NCBI GenBank assembly: GCA_026874595.1
Contig: CM049320.1
Span: 50,001 to 114,000 of the forward strand
Direction of reading: 5' to 3'
Source: Sipunculus nudus
Taxonomy: Eukaryota; Annelida; Sipuncula; Golfingiida; Sipunculidae
DNA length: 64,000 nt
Part shown: positions 49,285 through 61,299 of the stretch, in pieces
How the letters are laid out: the number at the start of each line of letters is the position of its first letter
Numbering within the stretch: position 1 is the first letter of the stretch
Position numbers and translations under genes: made by a program
Notes under the pieces: model-generated
What the model saw: only the letters and a program-made list of their open reading frames with translations
Database searches by the model: none
What the model was told of the DNA's origin: nothing

Positions 49285-50595
49285 ATACATGGTTCAATAT
49301 GAAATACCTCGTTATAAGGAAATACCTCGTTTTTATGAAATACCCCGTTATTATGAAATACCTCGTTATCATGAATAACCTCGTTTGAATGAACAACCTC
49401 GTTATTATGAAAAACCTTGTTATTATGAAATACCTCGGTTTTTATGAACAACCTCGTTATTATGAACAACCTCGTTATTATGAAATACCTCTTTATTAGG
49501 AAATACCTCGTTATTATGAAATAACTCGCTATAATGAAATACCTCGTTTTTTTATGAAAAACCTCGTTATTATGAAATACCTCGTTTTTATTAACAACCT
49601 CGTTATTATGAACAACCTTGTTATTATGAAATACCCCGTTATTATGAACAACCTCGTTATTTTGAAAAACCTCACTATCATGAAATACCTCGTTATTATG
49701 AAAAACCTCGTTATAATGAAAAACCTCGTTATTCTGAAGCACCTCGTTATTATGAACAAACTCTTTATTGTGAAAAACCTAGTTATTATGAAAAACCTCG
49801 TTATTATGAAATACCTCGTTATTATGAAATACCTCGTTATTATGAAATACCTCTTTATTATGAAATACCTCGTTATTATGGAATACCTCTTTTTATGAAA
49901 TACCTCGTTATTATGAAAAACCTCGCTATTATGAAATACCTCTTTTTTTGAACAACCTCGTTATTATGAACTATCTGGTTATTATGAAATACCTCTTTAT
50001 TATTAAATACCTCGTTATAATGAAACACCTCGTTATTATGAAATACCTCGTTATTATGAAAAACCTCGTTATTATGAAAAACCTCGTTATTATGAAACAC
50101 CTCGTTTTTATGAACAACCTCGTTATTATGAACAATCTCTTTATTATGAACAATCTCTTTATTATAAAATACGTCGTTTTTATGAAAAACCTCGTTATTA
50201 TGAAAAACCTCGTTAATATGAAACACCTCGTTATTATGAAAAACCTCGTTATTATGAAACACCTCGTTATTATGAACAATCTCTTTATTATGAAAAACCT
50301 AGTTATTATGAAAAACCTGTTATAATAAAATACCTCGTTATTATGAAAAACCTCGTTATAATGAACTATCTCTTTATTATGAAATACCTCGTTATTATGA
50401 ACAATCTCTTTATTATGAACAATCTCTTTATTATGAACAATCTCTTTATTATGAAATACCCCGTTATTATGAACAACCTCGTTATTTTGAAAAACCTCAC
50501 TATCATGAAATACCTCGTTATTATGAAAAACCTCGTTATAATGAAAAACCTCGTTATTATGAAACACCTCGTTATTATGAACAAGCTCTCTGTTC
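49285..50595. repeat. 18-bp minisatellite in inverted orientation (CCTCGTTATTATGAACAA)n
   Basis: About 70 units over 1.3 kb; the unit is the reverse complement of that at 34190-35815, with frequent AAATA or AAAAA variants of the last bases. Open frames on both strands are a by-product. Confidence 0.93.
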
Positions 50596-51049
50596 CTTTT
50601 AACCCCGAATAAATATCTTGAAGATGCAACATGATGGAACCGAAAGGTGAACAAAGAAAAAGAAATTCAGTTTATATGTTTTTATCTAACTTTAATTTAT
50701 TTAAATTGGCCGATAACCAACTTAACCCTTTCCTATAACACTTAAGACTAACCACGTTTTCAGAAATAGGTTAGAAGAAATGCCCTCAAACGTCTACACT
50801 CGGACTTTTATTAGACAGATCGACTAAATGAAGTGTCTCGCGCCGAGTACCACAAACCTTACACATTGTTCCGTCTTTTCGCAAGAATCCATACACATTA
50901 CCAGAACATGATGTCCGAAGGCAATTACATATTCAGTGTCACTACATGTAATATATATGCTCAATTACCGATGATTAAAGCTGCATTTAAATGAGAGACC
51001 ACGCTTGTGCATGCATGGCGAAATAAACTTACCGCGGAAGGCAGAGAAA

Positions 51050-52020
51050 TCAAATTCACCTTATATTCTATATGTTAATGTATGATCTACACGGTCGACG
51101 CCTTTCATAGATCAAACAAAACCAATAGAACTAAACTTACACAAAATCAAATGTGCAAGGCAACAGGTTTATGTTAAGATCAAAGATGGAATGGCGTCGA
51201 AATTCAAAAGACAAAACATAACGACCCCATTTATACGATAAATAAGGCTGACAACTAACTTTTATTTAAAAGAAAACACCACTGACTTCTTTAGATTTTG
51301 ACCTTTGACCTAAGAATATATGAAATACGATGGAACGTAATGGATTTGAAAGGAGATCAAAGAAAAAAAAAAGAAATTTCAGGTTATACGTTTTTATTTA
51401 ACTTTAATGTATTTGTTGTACAGCTTTCTTCTGCAGTCTGGCCCGTTGCAAAAGCGTCTCGTATCAGTAATTCTTCTGTCGTAGCTCCGACAGTTTTTAT
51501 TCCACTGAACCTTCCAACACAAAATGTCTACAAAATCTAACCTCCAGCACGGAGGAACATTCAGAGCTGCAGCCCGCGGCATGTAAATCGGGGCAATATG
51601 ACAGTAGCTGTGATTTATATGCCACTCCCACATTGCCCCGAACTACCGGCCAACGGTTTGTATCCCTTCACGTCCATCTTCAAATGCCGATACTATAAAC
51701 CGTGTTCTGCTCATAGTAACATTCAAACGGGACGTTCTTGAAGCTCAAGGAGGCAAGGAAATCAAATTCATCTTATATTTTATATGTCAATATATGATTT
51801 ACATGGTCGAGGCCTTTCGCAGATCAAACAAAACCAATATCAATAATCTCACAATGTCACATGTAAAACACAACAGGCTTATGTTTGCATCAGAGATGAA
51901 ATGGCGTCGAAATTCAAAAGACATACACATGACACCACATTTAAATGATAAATAAGGCTGACAACTAACTTTTTAAAAAGAAAAACCACTAACTTCTTTA
52001 GTTTTTGACCTTTGACCTCA
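51050..52020. repeat. About 690-bp-offset duplication
   Basis: 51055-51310 and 51745-52018 share TCAAATTCA(C/T)CTTATATT, GATCAAACAAAACCAATA, ATGGCGTCGAAATTCAAAAG, AATAAGGCTGACAACTAACT and TTTGACCTTTGACCT. A third partial piece lies at 52370-52430. Confidence 0.8.
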
Positions 52021-52085
52021 TGTTGCCGAACATTTTCTGTAGGCGTGTCGCTTTTAATTTCTTGGTGCCGGCGGTCTCTGTACAG
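52020..52085 (-). pseudogene. GTKKLKATRLQKMFG peptide segment
   Basis: Minus strand reads TAGTKKLKATRLQKMFGNM; a diverged copy at 56110-56170 reads GTKKLKAARLQKMFGK in the same frame. Possibly the start of a family member. Unidentified. Confidence 0.35.
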
Positions 52086-52509
52086 TCTTTGAAATTAAAA
52101 AAAAAATCCATACTTTCTTCAAGGATTAACAAAGGTCAGAAAGCCCTTTTACATGAGACGTTGGTTCATTTCAATAGCGGACATTGTCTCACAACCTCCT
52201 TTGTCTTTACAAATTCAAGAGCCCCATGAACACTCAACAGAAAAATACGTCCTTTTATAAATATATATCCTTGACTGGCATATATAGTTCTATACACGCA
52301 TTGAAGTACAAAGTCTTTGAAGATGTTTCTCGAAATAAAACTTAGCATGACAGGTTTAGAAATCTAATTTCTTGATCTGCACGGTCGAAGCCTTTCTAGG
52401 ATCAAACAAAAAATTGATAAAATTCAAAAAGTCTTCAATTGTTGAACACTGACAACAGAAAGCGAAAATATGAACAAGCCAAAAGGAATGAAACGGGGCT
52501 CATAGGTTT

Positions 52510-53135
52510 ACAATCGGCTGTTATTTTAGACTCTCCCGAATTTGGCTGTCCCTGCAATTATCCCTTGTATTTTTGCAAGCGGACTTCGTGTTTTCATTCT
52601 CCAAGGCTTACTTTTTTACCCTGGAAATATCCGTCTCTTTGAGGTGTTCCAGTGTCTTTACTGGGTCACGGTGTAATCTCACATCCCACCACAGTCGGAT
52701 GCAGCATGTACCTTCCCACATGGCAGTTTCATCGTCAGCCTGTAGCTCCTGGCACACTGGGATGACATTATGCCATACGCCATCACAGCGTGACAGGATA
52801 AACAGGCAAACGAATTAGTATCCTAGAAATACGATATCACCAATTACAAAAGGCTGTTATTTTACACTCTCCCAAGTGTAGCTGTCCTTGCAATTATCGC
52901 TAGAGTTTTTGCACGCTAACTTCGTGTTTTTTCTTTTCAAAGCGTAACGTTTTTACCCTTGAAATATCCACCTGTTTGAGGTGTTATTTCTCACATCCCG
53001 CCACAGTGCGATGCAGCTGGTATCTTGCAACATGGCAGCTTTTTGTCGTCAGCCTGTAGCTCCTGGCACAATGGGATGGCATTATGTCATATGCCATCCT
53101 CACAGCACCAGAACAGACAGGGTAACGAATTTTTT
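52510..53135. repeat. About 340-bp tandem duplication
   Basis: 52513-52817 and 52853-53130 share GGCTGTTATTTTA(G/C)ACTCTC, GTCAGCCTGTAGCTCCTGGC and the surrounding order. On the minus strand the first copy is open through CDGVWHNVIPVCQELQADDE; the second copy keeps CQELQADD but has a stop upstream. Confidence 0.75.
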
Positions 53136-53399
53136 ACATGATTTTTTCTTGAAATGTGCCGAGCACTTGTAGTTGTTTCGCCAATTTCTTGTTCCCTTTA
53201 GGAGCAAGGCGGTGCAGCTCTGTATGCCTTTCGCTGGAACACATCCATCCCTCTGTTTATCTCTGGCTGCACCACTGAATCCCATTGTCTGCCAGTCACA
53301 ACCGAATAATGTAAACATACCGGTGTATCAAGTATCAATAATATGTATATTATATATATATTACAAAATACAAACATATGTTTAAGGGAACGGAAAATA

Positions 53400-54130
53400 T
53401 AAATATATAGCTGTTATTCTTGGCGGGGCGAGGAAAAAGCTTAAAATCATGAAGTGCAGTGCCATGCATCTGCATACATGAAACCAAACAGTCGGCGCAT
53501 TTCGTGGTTTGGTGTACTTCCTTCAAGGAGCACTACAGCATCCTATTAAAAGTTGATTTTTTCAACATGCCTAGGTGTTGGAAAAGAAATTGTAATGGAT
53601 ACTATAAACGGTACATTTTAGGGTGTGGGCACTACATGTGTTATTTTTGTATGGTTTGCATGTATCTGTCACCTTGCAACCGTGTCTTCCATAATGATAA
53701 TAGAAAGACAAGGTTTTGTTTGGTTCTGCTACAGTCTGACCTAAAGGGTTATCTTCTACTGATATATTTGATTGTACTTACCATAATATATCTCTTGGCA
53801 CTGCAGGTTGGATTTTGAGATGGTCTGACTTGCCTTTTCTTCACAAATGAGTTCTTATCTGATCGGTTTTGAGTTGTACTTACGATTTATAGGGTTATGC
53901 AGGTTTGAGACTGAGATTACCTTATTTATCTTATCGTTATCCTTTACTTATTACAATGTCAGACATGTTTCCATGCTAGAGTTCGTAGTTGTTGGCAATG
54001 ATATATGTTATACTTACCGAGTTATTTCTTCATAGTCCTAGTGTCTTGTCGATTTTCTTTGCTGGTCACTTGCATAAAGGTGTTTATAAGGAAGTCTTTA
54101 CATACGTGTAGGTATGACATGTATCTCTGG
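53400..54130. other. Region without recognised gene
   Basis: A 119-codon plus-strand open frame at 53459-53818 is Cys- and aromatic-rich (YILGCGHYMCYFCMVCMYLS) but has no domain I recognise and lies among decayed repeats. Confidence 0.3.
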
Positions 54131-54169
54131 TTTCTTCATATCACGTCTTGTTTCTCCATCTCCTTGTCC

Positions 54170-54530
54170 GACGTTACAAATTGACATTCCGTCTTGTGTC
54201 TAATCCGCAATAGCAATTACAACAAGTATTCTTAGCCCTAACCATTTCGTATCGGGCCCTCTGGGAAGGGGCAGTGCAGCTCGGTACTGCTGATGATGGA
54301 ACATACCTCTCCCTTCGTCCCTGGGACGCTGGCTCAGCTTTATCCAAGTTTACCCCCAGAAAAAATGTTCCACTGAGAATGCACAGTCGCATTAGCACTT
54401 TTACCTAAGGATCTTTTTTTCTAAATCTTTAAATCTAGCAAGGATGGCAAATTCTTTTCTCGCTGCACTTTCCGCAGGAAATCAAAAGCTTTTCGCTACA
54501 TCGATTTACTGATTTTTTCACCTATCTACA
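54170..54530 (-). pseudogene. Decayed family segment, copy 1
   Basis: Carries AESAARKEFAIL followed, after stops, by sequence related to the VESAARDESAILFGN segments at 58480-58640 and 59270-59410, and an upstream part (ASQGRRERYVPSSAVPSCTA) related to 53200-53300. Confidence 0.4.
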
Positions 54531-54983
54531 TATACTTACCTATACATATTCGGTAGCTTTACGATTTCTCACGAGGCGGCTGTGCTTTCTAATTGCTATA
54601 CTGTCTCTTCGGCTAGCGCTTCGCCAACTTCTGTGTTACCGTTCCATTTGCAATTCATTATCTCTGTGGATATTTTCTTCCAATGCGGCGAGATTCCCCA
54701 TGATATGCTTTTGCTCACGTATATTCCATGCAAGACAAGCGCTGACAGTGTGGTTGTCGTTGTGGCTGCTGTTTCTTCCAATTCTTGCTTCCGCGAGCCG
54801 TGATACCTCTTATCTGATTGTCCCACACTGGGTCAATCTTTTCTAAATTTAGGTTCCTAAAATTGCTTTCCAGGAAGCGGAATGGCCTTGATGTTCTTCT
54901 CCTTGAAGTCGCTGGTAAACATGGCTTTGAAAACAGGTGACCACGAGCCTAAAGTCAGTCTGCTTGCATGGAGTTTTTTGTCT

Positions 54984-55300
54984 TCAACTACGTGCGAACA
55001 TAACCGCTAAAGCTTCCCGGTCCACTTGAGCGTAGTTTCTCTCTACCATGTTCAGGCTTCTTGATGCACATGTGATTGGTCTATCAGTACCATCGTCCAT
55101 CACGTGACTCAAAACTGCTCCTACTCCATACGGAGAAGCGTCACACTGCACCAATATTTCTTTCGATTCATCGAAGTCAAGTAACACATCGGCTGACGAC
55201 AACATTTCCTTTGACCATTGGAACACTCGATCCTGGTCTGCTCCCCAGAACCATTTCTGATTTTTGCTCAGCAGCACGTGAAGAGGTTCCAGTTCCGATG
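54984..55300 (-). mobile_element. Ty3/gypsy-type retrotransposon remnant (RT end / RNase H start)
   Basis: Single open fragment: ELEPLHVLLSKNQKWFWG (RT C-terminal connection), then LVQCDASPYGVGAVLSH with the first RNase H Asp, PITCASRSLNMVERNYAQ and DREALAVMF with the RNase H Glu region. It stops right after MFARS, so the rest of RNase H and the integrase are missing. No LTR recognised. Old, isolated fragment. Confidence 0.88.
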
Positions 55301-55395
55301 CTAGGCGTTGGACATCGGAGCTGAAGGTCCCTGGTTCGAACCCCGCTGGTGCCTCAGTGGCATGCACAGTGTTATCTCGTTCAAACTCTTAGTTA
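55288..55395 (+). mobile_element. tRNA-derived SINE fragment
   Basis: Contains a perfect B box GGTTCGAACCCC (55333-55344) preceded by GGCGTTGGACATCGGAGCTG and a degenerate A box (CAGTTCCGATGCTAGGCG). Read backwards it gives the familiar PAGFEPGTFS pseudo-peptide. It abuts or interrupts the Ty3 remnant at about 55300. Confidence 0.65.
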
Positions 55396-56400
55396 TATCC
55401 CTCTTTGAATGCTAACAGGTATCATACATAAATATATATATATATATATATATACATATCTTGATTTTGTCCATAAATTCAATACTTGATTTAAATTAAA
55501 TTATAAATGACCACTGTTAACAAGGCATGGGTATTAAAGGAGCAGAGAGTTGTACTTAAGTATTTATCTTCTTTGTTAAGGCTGACAAATATATCAATTA
55601 CAAGTGTCTTTGAAATAACTTGGTATTGTGAAGTTGTCCTGTACACCACTTACTACGTGATAATTGGTTAAAATAACCTAACCACGGTAAGATTAATGAA
55701 AAGTATTCATGATAATCCAATTTTTATTCAGCGATTGTAATAAATCTATGTTACATGACTGTGGTACTTTACATTTATAGAACTTTGAAAACCGGTGACC
55801 ACAAGCCTAAAATTAATCTGTTTGCATAGAGTTTTTTGTCTTCGACTATAAACGTGACATCACACCCTTCCCATTGCTGGGTGAATTCTCTAAGTTTGAC
55901 CATCCCAATCCCCTTTCTTCCTGATTTGTTTTAGTTACCTACTCCATTGAATGCCAATTATCAGAGTTTTCATTTATAGAGATTTTAACTCATGATAGTG
56001 TATTAAATCGAGAAAAATGTCACCACTGAATTGTGTGTATACATAGACCTGTTAGGACTATTCTTTCCTGTGCGTTTCTTTTTATTTCGAACACACCTTG
56101 AGCCATGGAGTTTTACCGAACATTTTCTGTAGGCGTGCCGCTTTTAATTTCTTGGTCCCGTCGGTTTGACTGTGACCTCTCTGCTGCCTTTGGCCTCTTT
56201 CGTCAAACAGCCCTTCTCAACCGACAGTGATTGTCAATCACTGGACTGAACTATATAAAACCTGTTGGTTGTTTAATGTCTACACTTAACAAGTACCGTT
56301 TTCAATCTGCGGTGATGGAACAAAGCTCTCCACTTGGCCCCGTGTCACAGGACAGTTGACACTCCATCAGCTTTTCTTAAATACTAACAAGATTAGTAAG
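55396..56400. other. Non-coding stretch with short duplications
   Basis: Holds (AT)n at 55433-55454 and a copy (55790-55850) of the sequence flanking the Ty3 remnant on its left (54930-54992), starting AACCGGTGACCACAAGCC. The left flank therefore existed before and independent of the retroelement. Confidence 0.5.
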
Positions 56401-56628
56401 TCTTTTCCATTCCGTCTCGTCTTCCATTGGCAAACTGTGTACCATTTAACCTTAAAGCGTCAAGTGTAGGTCCAGCCCATGATGGTCGAGTGAACACATC
56501 TTGTTCTCTCCACTGCATCACATTGTTGCAAACAGGTTCGATTTATTCAATGTCTGTTTCCAGTAATGACGGCCGGACATGCTCAGTTTTTTCAACGGTG
56601 AACGACAACCATTCCGAGCTGTTACATG

Positions 56629-56815
56629 TTACTTGTTAATGTCACACTGAGTGCCCGCATATCCTTTGGCAACAATGACTCCAGCCGCCATGGTCGAACT
56701 CAGTTCTTCAATTATGGCACGTTTCACTCTTACCTCACTCATGCTCTCCAGGCGGCTGATAAGAAATTCGTCAAGGACAGAGTTTTCGATGTGCTTCCTC
56801 TTCCTTCTTCATTTT
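56629..56815 (-). pseudogene. Conserved peptide segment, copy 2 (VLDEFLISRLESM)
   Basis: Longest copy: HIENSVLDEFLISRLESMSE then VRVKRAIIEELSSTMAAGVI and VAKGYAGTQCDINK, stop at 56629. Open for about 60 codons. Amphipathic helix-rich; domain not identified. Confidence 0.45.
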
Positions 56816-57131
56816 TACGCAGCCTTACGATTTGCAGGAGGCGCTGGTGCTTTCCAGTTGCGATACTCTTCGTCAGCGCTTCGCGGGCCCAGTGTTACCG
56901 TTCAAATTTTGCTTATACATTCCCTCTCTGCACATTTTTTAAAGTGTGGCGATGTTCACCAAGCACGTTTACTCGTAACCCATGTAACAGAGTCGCTGAC
57001 GTTTGTGTTGTTCTTGCTGTTTTTCCATCTTTTCCTGCCATAAGCAGGTATGTCAGTTACGTTGTCTGATATCTGGCACATCTTGTTCGACATCTCTCTG
57101 CACTCTGGGTACGGAGGAACAAGGTAAGGCT

Positions 57132-57296
57132 TTATGGCGCTGTTTCGTCCCTATAGCAGTTTCCTTTGTTTTTTTCCAGGTCAGTGCGAAATGCCAGGCG
57201 CCTGGACGAAGCTGGGTCTGCGTGGATACGTGGAAAAGATTTTTGCACTCGCATTGCTCCTCCCGTGTTTTTTTTGCAAGTCGGTGTTATTTCCAT
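57132..57296 (-). pseudogene. Conserved KSFPRI peptide segment, minus-strand copy
   Basis: 54 codons, MEITPTCKKNTGGAMRV through KSFPRIHADPASSRRLAFRT to RDETAP and stop. Inverted relative of 45244-45468; differences are mostly single substitutions, with one local indel. Confidence 0.45.
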
Positions 57297-57394
57297 CTCT
57301 CCCTGCAATATGCGAGGATGTCACTTCCGTTTTCCGATGATCACCACTCTCATCACCCCCTCGGAGGTTATTTGATGGAAGTCTCGCTTACACC

Positions 57395-58160
57395 ATGTTG
57401 ACTTCTTGACGGCCGAGATATGATCCTTGTGTTAGGGTCAGGGTTAACCAGTGTCTTAATCTCGCCCGTGTATTGTTGTTTGCACTGCTCCTCTGCCTGC
57501 CGCTGAACACGCTGGAGTTCCTGCGGCATTTTTTCATCGCTCGTGACACCGCCTGCTGTTTGTCATCCTCAAAATCTTCGTGACGCTGCAGAAAAAAAAT
57601 GTGGTCAAAAATATACAGCAATATCTTCACTGAACGGGTTCAGTAAACTGGCAATAGCATGGATGATATCTCGCACATTTTGTCCGACATCTTGTTGCAC
57701 ACTGGGTCAATTTTTCCTGCATGTCGGCATTACTTCCATCTCTTCCCGCCATAAGCGGAGATGTCAGTTCCGTTTTCGTAGCACATTGTGTCATCAAGTT
57801 TTTTCCAACTCTGTGGTCTGCCAGTCACAATAATCACGTCTGCACACACACACACACATTAACATTTCACTGCATGCTTGGGCTTTTTATGTACGTAAAC
57901 GGTATGCGGTATATACCATCCACAGCAATCATACATTCAGAGCTAACGACAAGTTCAGAACTTCTTATGTGTCCGACATGGTCATTTTAACGAAGGTACA
58001 CACCTCGACGAGTCGTTCTGTCAGTTAAAAACGTATTCATTTTTTTGTCAGCGTCCTGCATGTTCGGCTGTGAAACGATCTGACATACGGGGTCGTTTTT
58101 ACTGATTTGTTTGATAGTACGTTTCTCTGATGGTTCTGAAGGTTTGATTCTGAGATGATT
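57395..58160. other. Decayed family sequence
   Basis: 57855-57930 is the reverse complement of the TATACCTCATACCGTTCGCG region near 46250. A (CA)n run sits at 57842-57860. No intact gene. Confidence 0.4.
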
Positions 58161-58186
58161 TTACTGTTCCTGTTCGGTATTCTTAT

Positions 58187-58189
<3 letters not shown>

Positions 58190-58241
<52 letters not shown>

Positions 58242-58412
58242 GGACAGATAGATAAATTACTAGATAAATACAGTCTAACCCCACCTTGTGACCACAACAC
58301 AATATCGACACCTCAAAATTACGACCACTTTCTTGGCCCCAAACGCAGGGCCCAGGAATATATCTATTTATATATATATATATATGTATACATATATATA
58401 TATATATATATA
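58190..58412. repeat. (TC)n-(TA)n and (AT)n microsatellites
   Basis: TC run at 58190-58216 passes into TA (58216-58241); another TA-rich run at 58365-58412. A further one is at 58660-58690. Confidence 0.9.
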
Positions 58413-58429
58413 TCACAATCTTTCTCTTT

Positions 58430-58650
58430 TGCTGATTGAGCCAACTTCTCTGCACAAGAGCTCTGTACTGTTGATAACGGAAGTCACCTCTCCGTTTGTC
58501 CATGCGTCGCTGGACACTGGACACTGGCTCCGCCTTTTCTTGTTTTCTGAGGTTTCCAAAAAGGATGGCAGATTCATCCCTTGCTGCACTTTCCACAGAA
58601 AATCAAAAGCGTCCTGTAACATTAGCAGTTTTTTAGCTGAGGGCGCATCG
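58430..58650 (-). pseudogene. Decayed family segment, copy 2 (VESAARDESAILFGN)
   Basis: Two frames show similarity to the copy at 59200-59410: ESAARDESAILFGNLRKQE and, in another frame, AFDFLWKVQQGMNLPSFLET. Aligned copies differ by substitutions and small indels, so the true frame is uncertain. Confidence 0.4.
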
Positions 58651-58657
58651 ACCCACA

Positions 58658-58691
<34 letters not shown>

Positions 58692-59079
58692 CCATGTAGA
58701 AAAACATATATATATGTGTGTGTGCGCGTGTGTCTATGTATAATGATTGATTCGTATGTTCCATATGCTAATTTTTATACCTATCTTTGCATCGTTTTAA
58801 TTGTACCAACCATTTCTTCGTTTTCCAGGCTGGATGCAGAAATGATGTTTCTCGTCTTTTTTCTTATTCCCTAGTTGTGTAATCGTACGTACCAGATACG
58901 TTTCGATGTTAGTGTGCTGCATGTTTGGCCGTGACATCATCATACGTATTCGTTTAATTTCTTCGTGTTGCTCCTTTTTTGCCAGTCACTTGTGCCTGCC
59001 TTGGTGTTTGTCACTGATTTGGCTACCGCATCCCCTTTCTTCCTGTTCTGCTGCTTTGGATGCATGACCAGTCCTGTCC

Positions 59080-59410
59080 AGTGGTAGAATCTCGACTTCT
59101 TGTACTGACACCAAATTCTCTCACAGCCTGTACATTCTTCATCTTCGAGCCACCTTCCATATTGGTTCAGTCTGTCTTCTCTGTTCGTATCCGGCTCTTT
59201 GTGAGCAGTGCAGTGCAGCTCTGTATTGCTGATGATGGAAAACACCTCTCCGTTTGTCCCTGCATCACTTGACACTGGACACTGGATCAGCTTTTTCTAA
59301 ATCAGTGGTTTCCAAAAAGGACGGCAAATTCTTCTCTTTCTGTACTTTCCACACGAAACCAAAGGCGTTTTGCGACATCGCCAGTTTTTCACCTGAGGGC
59401 ACACAAGATA
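59080..59410 (-). pseudogene. Decayed family segment, copy 3
   Basis: Reads AFGFVWKVQKEKNLPSFLET, then SSDAGTNGEVFSIISNTELH and a Trp/Cys-rich tail (GRWLEDEECTGCERIWCQYK). No domain assigned. Confidence 0.4.
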
Positions 59411-59419
59411 TATATAAAC

Positions 59420-60095
59420 TTATTAATATATACATATACTTACATACATATATATATAGATCATCCGCATGCGTCATGGCATTATTACTTACAGCATCTT
59501 GGTCTTTGGTCAGACAGGATTTTGCACTATTGTTTGGTCATATTATTGTCCGACGCAAATTATAAGGCATATATATTTTTTCCGAGGGTAAGTGATCCCC
59601 ACATCCTTGTATTGGCTGCTATTTTTGCAGAATTCTCATCTCTTCCTGACGACGTTTATCACATGCCGTTAATGTTTTGTTAGTTTCTGTTCTGGTTTCC
59701 TGGTTCCATTCTCGGCATGCTGGCCCCGTGTGCTTGTTCTGATCCACTTGCACTTTTCCATGTCTTAAAGGACGTGTGTTATCCACCGAATGTTGGCAAG
59801 TTCCCTTTTCCCTCTCGCCAAGTCAGTTTTCTCTTCCTGTGTTCTTGCATCAGCCTGTCAACCCTCCCCCCCCCCCCCCCATAATACCTTTTCATCGTTA
59901 GTGCCATGTAGGATTTTGTCTCTTCTGTTACCTTCTGTTTTTCTTCCCCGTGTTTGCAACAAGATTTGTTTCAGTATCTTGTAAGTCTTTTCACTCCAGC
60001 CCGTCTTCCATGGGCACACAGTGTCCCGTTTATTTTACGGAGAACTCTTTGAGCTTCCCCGTTCAGTTAATGCGACAAGTTAACGTACAGTCCTC
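59420..60095. other. Non-coding stretch
   Basis: AT-rich start, poly-C run at about 59866-59880, pyrimidine-rich otherwise. No supported gene. Confidence 0.4.
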
Positions 60096-60099
60096 GGAG

Positions 60100-60180
60100 C
60101 TGGTTCTCATGCTCTCCATTCGACTTATCAAGACTTCATCCAAAACAAGGTTTTCGATCAGTGCTTCAAACAGCCGCTAG
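60100..60180 (-). pseudogene. Conserved peptide segment, copy 3 (FEALIENLVLDEVLIS)
   Basis: Reads RLFEALIENLVLDEVLIS then RMESMRTSSEDCTL before a stop; same frame as copies at 43950 and 56629. Confidence 0.42.
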
Positions 60181-60539
60181 AAACCCTCCCATGAAGTCAG
60201 TTCGTAATATTCTGTCGGCAATAATTTAAACCTTAATTATAGAGGTCACCTTAAAGAGAGGATCTTAATTAAAATAATCTTAAAAACAATCCCATTAATC
60301 TCATAGCCTACTCTATAATCTCTATCCCTTAATTAATACATTCTGTAAACTTAAACTGTAGTCAAGCCAGTCTTGGTCTCTTCTCTGCAGGAGTGTCTGG
60401 AAAATAAAAATGTCACTAAATCAAAAAGATTTACTAATTACTAGTATAAGGGATATAGAATGGTAAGTATTTAGTAACCCACGAGTCATAACCCTGTCCT
60501 GAATAGTTTTGCATATGAGGGAGATATTTCTTTAACCAA

Positions 60540-60710
60540 AATTGAACATAATTGTTAGATGTATTTCATGGGCTTAGCAGTGAGTGTTGTCAAACTGGAA
60601 AGTTAAACCATCATTACAGAGGTTCGAACATAATTGTTAGATATATTTGGTGGGCTTAGCAGTGAGTGCTGTCAAGCTGGAAAGTTAAACCATCATTACA
60701 GAGGTTCAAT
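60540..60710. repeat. About 84-bp tandem duplication
   Basis: GAACATAATTGTTAGAT...GGGCTTAGCAGTGAGTG...AAAGTTAAACCATCATTACAGAGGTTC occurs twice in a row with few differences. Confidence 0.9.
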
Positions 60711-60719
60711 ACATCTTTC

Positions 60720-61290
60720 CTGGTATGGTATGCAAGGGTAAAGGCAGCAGCAGCTGCCACACCATTACAGTTGCGTGTGTGTGTTTTCATTGAAGTTATC
60801 ACAAACAGGATTAAATCAAATTATTTGACAAAGTAACTAGAACACAATCATAAGAGATAAATATGAACATTTTTGGTGATCAGACTACAAGTGATGGTGA
60901 AACATCAGACATAACAATGATATATGCTAGTGAATGCATTAGGTGTCTTTCGTCAACAGAACTAAATAAAATCATTTAGTGTCACTCTAAATATTTGCAG
61001 CACTTCAGTTATACCAGTACTGATAATGTATAATAACACTCCTACTGTCAGTTACTAAGTCATCATTTATAAAGGAATCCCATATGAAATATGTAAATTT
61101 GTGATTCTGCTGTCTTTGTGGTCCTGGCATGGTCAAACATACTGGGATGAAAACAACAAGATGCACCACCTGTATGTGCAAAGCTGCCCCAAGTCAAACT
61201 AATAATGTAGAGTTAGTAAGATGCACTCTTGTGACCCATGGTAACCATGCCATCCATAACACTTTTCCATCTTGTGTAACCTCATAATTC
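60720..61290. other. Apparently single-copy region
   Basis: No open frame, repeat or RNA gene recognised. Confidence 0.4.
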
Positions 61291-61299
61291 TGTTTACTC

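Noticed and set aside
49248-50654. Open frames up to 227 codons in the second 18-bp array
   Set aside because: Same reason: unit length divisible by three, in several frames on both strands.
53459-53818. 119-codon Cys-rich plus-strand frame as a RING-like protein
   Set aside because: Cys spacing does not match a RING or other zinc pattern and it sits in decayed repeat sequence.
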